Position numbers and translations under genes: made by a program
Notes under the pieces: generated by a model
What the model was told of the DNA's origin: nothing
Database searches by the model: none
Seen by the model: only the letters and a program-made list of their open reading frames with translations
Source: Bacillota bacterium
GTDB taxonomy: Bacteria > Bacillota > Clostridia > Peptostreptococcales > Anaerovoracaceae
Length of the DNA stretch: 10,110 nucleotides
Direction of reading: 5' to 3'
Assembly: GCA_017534025.1 (NCBI GenBank)
Contig: JAFWDF010000054.1
Location: 1-10,110 of the forward strand
Shown: positions 1 to 5,383 of the stretch, in pieces
Layout: each line of letters begins with the position of its first letter
Numbering within the stretch: position 1 is the stretch's first letter

Positions 1-1
1 T

Positions 2-148
2 ATTTCCTGTGATTTCTACCGTTTCATTGACGGCGATGAGAAGGCCATCAAAGCGTATCACGGGGAATATATGAATGCATATTCCTGGGCAAGGCAGACC
101 GAGGCTTATCTGGATCAGCGGAAAAAAGAAGCGGAACAGAAACAATAA
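2..148 (+). CDS. C-terminal end of a probable BTAD-type transcriptional activator (partial)
   Basis: An open frame enters from the left edge and ends at TAA 146-148, giving the last 48 residues of a protein. The stretch contains CDFYRF, then GDEKAI, then HGEYMNAYSWARQTEAYLD and a charged Lys/Glu/Gln tail. The 'GEYM..YSWA..T..YL' pattern is what I associate with the end of the bacterial transcriptional activator (BTAD) domain found in response regulators and SARP-like regulators of Clostridia. If so, the missing part would hold a receiver and/or DNA-binding domain. The family call rests only on this short tail. The next gene starts 96 bases downstream, and no hairpin terminator is visible between them, so readthrough is possible. 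Confidence 0.55.
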   Translation: MSCDFYRFIDGDEKAIKAYHGEYMNAYSWARQTEAYLDQRKKEAEQKQ

Positions 149-217
149 CATTAACTTTAGCAATAACATTAACATTATCATTATCATTAGTATTAACATC
201 AGCATTATCATTAAGAA
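146..217. repeat. Degenerate AT-rich hexamer array (TAWCAT-like)
   Basis: Read from the stop codon of the upstream gene, the DNA divides into twelve consecutive six-base units: TAACAT, TAACTT, TAGCAA, TAACAT, TAACAT, TATCAT, TATCAT, TAGTAT, TAACAT, CAGCAT, TATCAT, TAAGAA. The first unit supplies the TAA stop. The array fills most of the gap before the Sel1 gene. It is strikingly AT-rich compared with its neighbours and could act as a spacer, a bendable promoter region or a binding array. No function is shown by sequence alone. Confidence 0.7.
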
Positions 218-244
218 TATTGGCGAATTTATTGGAGAGACGAC

Positions 245-1474
245 ATGGGTTTATTGTCAAGGATGAAGAACAGGGAAATCGGGAAGCACCGGGCGCGGCT
301 TGCGCAACTGTCCCCGGAGGAACGGAAGGCAGAAGGCGAGAAGTTATATCAGTACGGCCTGGAATATCTGCACCCGGAGGACGGCAAACCGGATTATAGA
401 GCGGCGGTGAAGAATCTGCGGCTGGCGGCGGAAGACGGGCATCCCGGAGCGGCGAGAAAGCTTGGACGCCTGTATCAGGATGGTAATGGTGTAGCACAGA
501 ATGACGCCAAAGCGGCGGAATGGTATAAAAAAGCGATGGCCGGAGGCGATGTGCCGGCAGCCAATCTGCTGGGAACACTGTATGATCTCGGAAAAGGCGT
601 ACTGCAGGACAGTCTGGAAAGTGTGCGGCTTTACCATTTAGCTGCGAAAAAAGGGAGTATGAAGGCGGTCAATAATCTTGGCTACATGTATGAGCACGGC
701 CGGGGACTCCCTCAGGATGCGGCAAAAGCCAAAAGACTGTATACTCTGGCGGCGGAAGCAGGCGTGCAGCGCGCCGTGCAGCATATGGGTGAGGTCTACG
801 AATACGGCCTGGCAGGAGACGGAAAGGATATTAATCTTGCGGAAGCTCTGAAATGGTATGACCGGTGTGAAAGTAAGGCGTCTTACACGGCTCTGGAAAA
901 ACGGATCCTCGAAGGGGAGGATATCGCCATGATCCGCGAAATTGGCATGAAGTTTGCGTCCGGGACAGATCTGCCTAAGGATTACTCCCGGGCGGTGAAA
1001 TTCCTGCGGACTGCGGTGGACCGGGGCGATTTGTCGCTGGCACCGCTGCTGGCAGCCTTCTTTGAAACGGGAAAAGGCGTGGAAAAGGATCATTATGAGG
1101 CCTACCGCTGGTATAACGCTGCGAACAGGGAGAAGGACGCGGTTGACGTACTGGAAAAAGCCATGACAGAGTGCGACGCAGATGACCTTTATTATATCGG
1201 ATTGAAGCTTTTTGGCTCAGCGGGCACCGAAGAAATACTGCATGAAAGTTACCGTTTTCTGAAAGCAGCGGCGGAACTGGGCAGCGCCGGCGCAGCCGAA
1301 ATGATCCGCAGCACGGCGCCACTGGCTGCGCTGAATGATGCGGGCAGCGAGGACGAGGCGGAAGCTCCGCCGGCTGCAATGGAAGAAGCGGGCAGCGAGA
1401 TTGAGGCGGTAGCGGCGGAAACCGAAACAGATGACAACATTACTGAGAACGCCGGCGCCGGAACAGAAGCATAA
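245..1474 (+). CDS. Sel1-repeat (TPR-like) protein with acidic Ala/Glu-rich tail
   Basis: This 409-residue protein is built of about eight Sel1-like repeats, which are alpha-alpha hairpins used as protein-interaction scaffolds. Clear units include LGRLYQDGNGVAQNDAKAAE (from about residue 72), LGTLYDLGKGVLQDSLESVR (about 108), LGYMYEHGRGLPQDAAKA (about 144) and FFETGKGVEKDHYEAYRWY (about 272). A poorly conserved break near residues 215-230 separates five repeats from three later ones. The last 55 or so residues are low-complexity and acidic, with AGSE occurring twice. There is no signal peptide or membrane segment, so it should be cytoplasmic. GGAGAG lies 5 bases before the ATG. The stop is one base before the most likely start of the transporter, so the two are probably cotranscribed. 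Sel1 family membership is certain; the binding partner is unknown. Confidence 0.9.
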   Translation: MGLLSRMKNREIGKHRARLAQLSPEERKAEGEKLYQYGLEYLHPEDGKPDYRAAVKNLRLAAEDGHPGAARKLGRLYQDGNGVAQNDAKAAEWYKKAMAGGDVPAANLLGTLYDLGKGVLQDSLESVRLYHLAAKKGSMKAVNNLGYMYEHGRGLPQDAAKAKRLYTLAAEAGVQRAVQHMGEVYEYGLAGDGKDINLAEALKWYDRCESKASYTALEKRILEGEDIAMIREIGMKFASGTDLPKDYSRAVKFLRTAVDRGDLSLAPLLAAFFETGKGVEKDHYEAYRWYNAANREKDAVDVLEKAMTECDADDLYYIGLKLFGSAGTEEILHESYRFLKAAAELGSAGAAEMIRSTAPLAALNDAGSEDEAEAPPAAMEEAGSEIEAVAAETETDDNITENAGAGTEA

Positions 1475-1475
1475 T

Positions 1476-2747
1476 ATGAAAGAACGCATTATAACGAAAA
1501 ATTTCTGCTGTACTTTTCTGGCGCAGTTTTCCATTGCGCTGGTTATGTATATGCTGATGACGACCATAACTGAATATGTAACGGCGTTCGGGGTTTCCGC
1601 AGCCATCGGCGGCATGGTGTCCGGCATCTATGTGTTTGGCGGGTTGTTCTCCCGACTGGGATCGGCATCCCTGATGGCCAGATACGGCTGGAAAAAAGTA
1701 GCCGTGGCATTTCTTACGCTCCATTTTGTCGCATGTGTATTTTATTTTGTATCGAATAATATTGCGATGCTGCTTCTGGTCCGTTTTATTCACGGACTGG
1801 GATTCGGCGCCGGTGCCAATGCGGTCATGGTCATCGGCATGGCCAGTCTTCCAAAGAGCCGGTACGGAGAAGCGGCAGGCTATTTCATGCTATCTACATC
1901 ATTAGGGATCGCCGTCGGCCCGTTTGCCGGCGGTCTGATCTATGATCATTTTGGCGGAACCGGCAGCTTTGCGGCTGCATCCCTTCTTTCTCTTGCCGCA
2001 GCCGTGTTCATGCTGCTCGTCGATACAAAGGCAATTGAACCGGTAATGCAGCCGAACCGGGAAATGCCGCGCGGGGAAGAATCGGAGCCGGAAGCCGGGA
2101 CATTGTCCGTGGAAGATGTGGAGCCGGCAGCCCGTGATTTGCCGAAGTGCGATCCGGAGCCGGCGGCCCGTGGCATTTCCCGCTTTATTGAAAAGGACGC
2201 GGTACCGGTTTCTCTGTGCATTTTATTCCTTTCGGTCGGATACGCCTCCCTTCTTTCCTTTTATCGTCTATACGCCGCGGAACTGGATATGGCCAAACAA
2301 TTTTCCGCCTTTTTCCTGATTTACGCACTGGTGATTCTTTTTTCACGGCCGGCAGCCGGTATTATTCAGGATCGATTCGGAGATGACGCCGTTTGTTATC
2401 CGTGTTTCATCTTTCAGGTCATTGCTCTGATTCTGCTCGCCCTTTTCCCTTGTATGGCTACAGTTGTTCTTGGTGCGGCCGGAAGTGCCCTCGGATACGG
2501 AACGATGAATTCCACCTTAAATGTCATTGCAAACAGACATGTCTCGAACGAACGGCGTTCCTTTGCGGTAGCGACCTACTGGGCCTGCTGCGACCTGGGC
2601 GTGGGAGTCAGTCCGGCCATACTGGGCCTGATCGTATCGGGCGCAGGTTTTCATGTAATGTATCTCGCGGCGGCCGCAATTTCCTTTATCGCCCTGCCGG
2701 TTTACCGGATGCAGAGCAAGCAGGGATTTGGAACTGAAAATTCTTGA
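1476..2747 (+). CDS. Major facilitator superfamily (MFS) efflux-type transporter
   Basis: This polytopic membrane protein has 423 residues from this start. MFS signatures are visible: a motif-A-like loop after TM2 (FSRLGSASLMARYGWKK, about residues 58-74), a TM4 motif B with a conserved Arg (VRFIHGLGFGAGAN, Arg near 103) and a TM5 motif C (GIAVGPFAGGLIYDHFG, about 144-160). Motif C is typical of proton-coupled antiporters that export drugs or metabolites. A second motif-A-like segment, SRPAAGIIQDRFG, opens the C-terminal half. The central loop (about 185-242) is hydrophilic and contains EPAAR twice. ATG 1476 puts TM1 close to the N terminus and directly follows the Sel1 stop; an in-frame ATG at 1431, overlapping that gene, would add 15 residues. 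Neither start has a strong ribosome binding site, which suggests translational coupling. The substrate cannot be read from the sequence. Confidence 0.88.
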   Translation: MKERIITKNFCCTFLAQFSIALVMYMLMTTITEYVTAFGVSAAIGGMVSGIYVFGGLFSRLGSASLMARYGWKKVAVAFLTLHFVACVFYFVSNNIAMLLLVRFIHGLGFGAGANAVMVIGMASLPKSRYGEAAGYFMLSTSLGIAVGPFAGGLIYDHFGGTGSFAAASLLSLAAAVFMLLVDTKAIEPVMQPNREMPRGEESEPEAGTLSVEDVEPAARDLPKCDPEPAARGISRFIEKDAVPVSLCILFLSVGYASLLSFYRLYAAELDMAKQFSAFFLIYALVILFSRPAAGIIQDRFGDDAVCYPCFIFQVIALILLALFPCMATVVLGAAGSALGYGTMNSTLNVIANRHVSNERRSFAVATYWACCDLGVGVSPAILGLIVSGAGFHVMYLAAAAISFIALPVYRMQSKQGFGTENS

Positions 2748-2762
2748 TTGCACCAAGGATTG

Positions 2763-2839
2763 GTGGACAAATCGGGATATTATTAATGGTTTTGTCCACT
2801 GGGGTGGACAACCGCCTCGGTTTAAATCGAAATTGTCCA
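2763..2839. repeat. Four alternating TGGACAA / TTGTCCA boxes (paired inverted repeats)
   Basis: A perfect 9-base inverted repeat, GTGGACAAA at 2763-2771 and TTTGTCCAC at 2791-2799, is followed by a second pair, GTGGACAA at 2804-2811 and TTGTCCA at 2833-2839. The boxes alternate in orientation (forward, reverse, forward, reverse). They lie 16 bases after the MFS stop and about 137 bases before the SDR start. They could be a double operator for the SDR gene or two RNA hairpins ending the MFS transcript; no T-run follows either stem, which favours a binding-site or processing role. They could also be remnants of a mobile repeat. Confidence 0.6.
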
Positions 2840-2878
2840 ACAACCGACACCCGGGTCAACCGCGCCGGCTATTCTTAA

Positions 2879-2898
2879 TTCCAATCTTCGGACTGGAA
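2879..2898 (+). other. Small hairpin with TTCG loop
   Basis: TTCCAATC and GACTGGAA flank a TTCG loop, giving an 8-base stem with one A-C mismatch. In RNA a UUCG loop is unusually stable. It sits in the leader region of the SDR gene, 77 bases before its ATG, and is followed by AAAACC rather than a T-run, so it is not a standard terminator. Its role is unknown and it may be coincidental. Confidence 0.35.
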
Positions 2899-2975
2899 AA
2901 ACCTTGCCTGGCGTGGCACAGACATAGTTGTCGACGCGGCACAAACAAACATTATCAGCAGGAGAATAAATTCAA

Positions 2976-3713
2976 ATGAATGGAAAAATAGCATTAATTA
3001 CCGGTTCCTCCCGGGGAATAGGCGCGTCTGTCGCTATGCGCCTGGCTCAGGACGGCTATGATATTGTAGTGAATTATCTGGAACGGCAGGATAAGGCGCA
3101 GGAAGTGCTGCAAATGATTCATTCGCTGGGAAGACGGGGCATCGCCGTGCAGGCCGATGTGTCGGACCGCCGGCAGGTGGAAGCAATGTTTCAGGCGGCA
3201 AGAGACCAGTTGGGCGAGATTTCTCTGCTGGTCAGCAACGCCGGCATTGCCGGGCAGGCACAGATTCAGGATCTGACAGAAGAGCGCTGGAAGCGCTTTT
3301 TCGCTGTAAATGTGGACGGCGCATTTCATACTGTGCAGTGCGCGCTGCCGAATATGCTTCATGAACACCGCGGCTGTATCATTACCATCTCATCGATGTG
3401 GGGACTGCGCGGCGCTTCCTGTGAAAGTGCTTATTCCGCGACGAAGGCTGCACTGATCGGTTTTACCAGATCCCTTGCCAATGAGCTGGCGCCGACCGGA
3501 ATCCGTGTGAACTGCATAGCACCGGGTGTGATTGATACCGATATGCTGGATGAACTGCCGCCAGGAGTCAAGGACACCCTGGCTGACGAAACGCCGCTGC
3601 GCCGGTTGGGCAGAACAGAGGATATTGCAGCAGCAGTATCTTTTCTGGCTTCGGAAGAAGCTTCGTTTATTACGGGCCAGGTCCTGACCTGCGACGGCGG
3701 ATTTATCGTATAG
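2976..3713 (+). CDS. SDR-family reductase, FabG-like; candidate EF-P 5-aminopentanone reductase
   Basis: This 245-residue classical short-chain dehydrogenase/reductase is of full length for the family. Visible parts are the NAD(P)-binding TGSSRGIG (9-16), D61 in ADVS, NAG (88-90), active-site N112, catalytic S140, Y153 and K157 (SAYSATK), and a C-terminal TGQVLTCDGG. S140 and Y153 are 13 residues apart, as in FabG. The segment ISSMWGLRGASCESAYSATK resembles the YmfI subgroup, which in Bacillus reduces the 5-aminopentanone modification on elongation factor P; that specificity is inference. The alternative is a generic 3-oxoacyl-ACP reductase or another carbonyl reductase, since no fatty-acid genes are nearby. 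AGGAG lies 11 bases before the ATG. The gene appears to be alone and converges on the thioesterase. Confidence 0.85.
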   Translation: MNGKIALITGSSRGIGASVAMRLAQDGYDIVVNYLERQDKAQEVLQMIHSLGRRGIAVQADVSDRRQVEAMFQAARDQLGEISLLVSNAGIAGQAQIQDLTEERWKRFFAVNVDGAFHTVQCALPNMLHEHRGCIITISSMWGLRGASCESAYSATKAALIGFTRSLANELAPTGIRVNCIAPGVIDTDMLDELPPGVKDTLADETPLRRLGRTEDIAAAVSFLASEEASFITGQVLTCDGGFIV

Positions 3714-3731
3714 TTTTATGTTAATGGTCCG

Positions 3732-3776
3732 GCTGGCAGCAGGTGTTAATGGTTTGACCCGCCAGCAATATTTTCT
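3732..3776 (+). terminator. Weak candidate terminator after the SDR gene
   Basis: GCTGGC (3732-3737) and GCCAGC (3761-3766) can form a 6-base stem around a 23-base loop, followed by AATATTTTCTT. The loop is long, so this is a weak candidate. The same gap carries the direct repeat TGTTAATGGT at 3719-3728 and 3744-3753. It separates two convergent genes, where a terminator is expected. Confidence 0.35.
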
Positions 3777-3794
3777 TCCTCAGTCCTTCTGACA

Positions 3795-4232
3795 TTAATC
3801 TGAAAGCAATGTCCGATAAAGCTCAGGGAACCGCTCTTCGAGCAGAATCGGTGTCTTGTCCTGATCACAGGAAACCAGTATCACCTGGCCGGTGGCGATC
3901 ACATTGCCGGACGCGTGGTCGCCGGATGTAAGATTTCCCGCTGCAAGGGTTTCAATCGTCTGCTTTACGGTAATGACTTTGCCGCGAATGCCGGCGATTT
4001 CCGCAGTAATCCGCAGGTGATCATCGAACAGGGCCGGTGCTTTGTAATCGCAGCTGCAGGCAACCACCGGGAGCAAAACTCCGCTTTTTTCCCAGCGTTC
4101 CATCGGCAGGCCGGCTTCGCGGAACAGTTTTGTTCTTGCCATGTCGAAATATTTTATGAAGTTGGGATGATATACGGTGCGCATGCCGTCCAGATCTGCC
4201 AGCGGCACGCGATATTCCACAAATGATTTCAA
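3795..4232 (-). CDS. Acyl-CoA thioesterase-like protein, 4HBT/YbgC hotdog fold
   Basis: At 145 residues this has the usual length for single-hotdog thioesterases. The N terminus reads YRVPLADLDGMRTVYHPNF and then YFDMARTKLFREAGLP, matching the 4-hydroxybenzoyl-CoA thioesterase/YbgC pattern D-x-D-x4-VYHxNF...YFE.AR. D15, six residues before the VYH tyrosine, matches the catalytic aspartate. The expected reaction is hydrolysis of an acyl-CoA (or acyl-ACP) in the cytoplasm; the acyl substrate is not determinable. The start is TTG, chosen because AGGAGG (complement of 4239-4244) lies exactly 6 bases upstream. Residues 98-112 (ETLAAGNLTSGDHASG) look like a small insertion in a beta-strand region. 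The gene is divergent from the permease with only 18 bases between start codons, so its promoter must lie inside the permease coding region. Confidence 0.85.
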   Translation of the reverse strand: MKSFVEYRVPLADLDGMRTVYHPNFIKYFDMARTKLFREAGLPMERWEKSGVLLPVVACSCDYKAPALFDDHLRITAEIAGIRGKVITVKQTIETLAAGNLTSGDHASGNVIATGQVILVSCDQDKTPILLEERFPELYRTLLSD

Positions 4233-4250
4233 GAGGAACCTCCTTACAAA

Positions 4251-5177
4251 ATGACTGATTTAAATACCAAAGCGACCGGAGCGCAAACTAACATCGAAGC
4301 GACCGGAGCGCTTAACAACGCCAAAGCCTCCGGCCTGCATAATAAGCGGCGGACCGGCATTCTGGCCATGGTGGCTGCTTCTATCTGCTTTTCCACCGGG
4401 GGCCTGCTCATTAAACTGATTCCATGGAACCCGCTGGCCATTAACGGCGCACGGACACTGATCGCGGGCCTGGTCATCGGGCTTTATCTCATTATCACAA
4501 AACATCCGCTGAAATTCAACCGGATTGTTTTTGTAGGCGCTCTCTGCATGGCCGGCGTGACCACCTTTTTCACTATTGCCAATAAGCTGACGACCGCCGG
4601 AAATGCGATTCTGCTGCAGTATACCGCACCGATCTGGATCATTATTCTGCTGGCCGTCCTGTTTGGAGTCCGGCCCGGGAAAGTCGAGATCATTACCATC
4701 GTGACGGTTCTGATCGGAATTGCCTGCTTTTTTGTGGACAGCCTTTCGGCTGGCGGGCTGATGGGGGATCTGTTTGCACTTCTGGCCGGCATCTGTTATG
4801 CCGGCGTATTCATGCTGAATCAGTTTGAGGAGGGAGACGCGCTTTCCTCGATGTTTTTCGGGCAGCTTTCATGCGGACTGGTGTTTTTCCCGATGGTAAT
4901 GCGGGAAACCGTCTTTGACGCCCGTATCTGGGGCTGCATTATTCTCCTCGGAACCGTGCAGGTCGGCCTGGCCTACATCCTCTTTTCAATTGGAACAAAA
5001 TACACAGATCCGGTCACTTCCTCGGTCATCAATGCGATGGAACCGATTCTGAATCCGGTGCTGGTAGCGGTTTTCTACGGAGAGCATCTGGGAAAACCGG
5101 CTCTGATCGGCGCGGTCATTGTACTTTGCGGGATACTGTTTTATCAGAGTCAGGAACGAACGCGGACCGGCTCCTGA
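4251..5177 (+). CDS. EamA/DMT-family permease with repetitive N-terminal tail
   Basis: This 308-residue membrane protein has about ten hydrophobic helices arranged as two EamA halves (about 36-165 and 170-300). Family marks include ILLQYTAPIWIIIL in the first half and DPVTSSVINAMEPILNPVL followed by YGEHLG in the second. DMT permeases of this type usually export amino acids or related metabolites; the substrate here is unknown. The first 34 residues are hydrophilic and form a nonapeptide repeat (ATGAQTNIE, ATGALNNAK, ASGLHNKRR), which is unusual for the family. No good ribosome binding site precedes ATG 4251: the nearest is GAGG, 14 bases away. An extended -10-like TGATATACG lies about 75 bases upstream, inside the thioesterase gene, but has no clear -35. 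Confidence 0.88.
   Translation: MTDLNTKATGAQTNIEATGALNNAKASGLHNKRRTGILAMVAASICFSTGGLLIKLIPWNPLAINGARTLIAGLVIGLYLIITKHPLKFNRIVFVGALCMAGVTTFFTIANKLTTAGNAILLQYTAPIWIIILLAVLFGVRPGKVEIITIVTVLIGIACFFVDSLSAGGLMGDLFALLAGICYAGVFMLNQFEEGDALSSMFFGQLSCGLVFFPMVMRETVFDARIWGCIILLGTVQVGLAYILFSIGTKYTDPVTSSVINAMEPILNPVLVAVFYGEHLGKPALIGAVIVLCGILFYQSQERTRTGS
4270..4311 (+). repeat. 15-base direct repeat with 27-base period inside the permease start
   Basis: AAGCGACCGGAGCGC occurs identically at 4270-4284 and 4297-4311, exactly nine codons apart, and a diverged third unit (AAAGCCTCCGG) begins 27 bases later. It encodes the ATG(A) part of the nonapeptide repeat in the permease tail. The same stretch is where the promoter of the divergent thioesterase would be expected, so it could also act as a DNA site. 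Confidence 0.8.
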
Positions 5178-5187
5178 GCGGACCGCC

Positions 5188-5213
5188 GATCTGGTCATTC
5201 GGCCAGTTCTTTG
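5188..5213 (+). terminator. Candidate intrinsic terminator after the permease
   Basis: CTGGTC (5191-5196), loop ATTC and GGCCAG (5201-5206) form a 6-base stem with one G-T pair. The stem can extend past a T-T mismatch by two more pairs (GA/TC). TTCTTTG follows. It begins about 10 bases after the permease stop. The T-tract is short, so confidence is moderate. Confidence 0.45.
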
Positions 5214-5268
5214 CGGGCTCCTGACCGGCACGCCATCCGGAATAAGTATTGAAAATGCGCCGCCGTAC

Positions 5269-5297
5269 TTGAACGCATCCATAATTATTGTTATAAT
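5269..5297 (+). promoter_or_regulatory. Sigma-A-type promoter with -10 inside an AT palindrome
   Basis: The -35 TTGAAC (5269-5274) and a perfect -10 TATAAT (5292-5297) are separated by 17 bases. The -10 lies inside a perfect 9+9 inverted repeat with a 5-base centre (ATAATTATT at 5281-5289, AATAATTAT at 5295-5303), which could be an operator or simply an easily melted region. Transcription would begin near 5304, leaving a leader of about 80 bases before the lipoprotein start. Confidence 0.7.
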
Positions 5298-5333
5298 AAT
5301 TATTAGCAAGCAATTAATTAACAGGAGGTACGT

Positions 5334-5375
5334 TTGCCCGAATCATTCTGCGTTATTATAACGAGCCGGAGGTGA
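5334..5375 (+). CDS. Possible 13-residue leader peptide
   Basis: A short frame starts at TTG 5334 and ends at TGA 5373-5375. A strong ribosome binding site, AGGAGG (5323-5328), lies 5 bases before the TTG and otherwise has no gene at a suitable distance. The peptide would be (M)PESFCVIITSRR. Its stop overlaps the binding site (GGAGGTG) of the lipoprotein gene, an arrangement suited to translational coupling or attenuation. It is too short for homology, and the alternative is a chance binding-site-like sequence or a relic of a longer N terminus. Confidence 0.3.
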   Translation: MPESFCVIITSRR

Positions 5376-5383
5376 TTATTTTA

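Noticed and set aside
48..578. A 176-residue minus-strand frame across the hexamer array and the Sel1 start.
   Set aside because: It is Pro/Arg-rich with an Asn/Asp/Val run produced by the hexamer repeat, and it conflicts with the well-supported plus-strand genes.
2763..2839. Possible insertion-sequence ends.
   Set aside because: No transposase fragment lies between or beside the boxes and no target-site duplication was found; kept only as a repeat.
2728..2979. An 83-residue plus-strand frame spanning the gap between the MFS and SDR genes.
   Set aside because: It would start at a TTG inside the MFS gene with no binding site, run through the inverted repeats and overlap the SDR start; its composition looks random.
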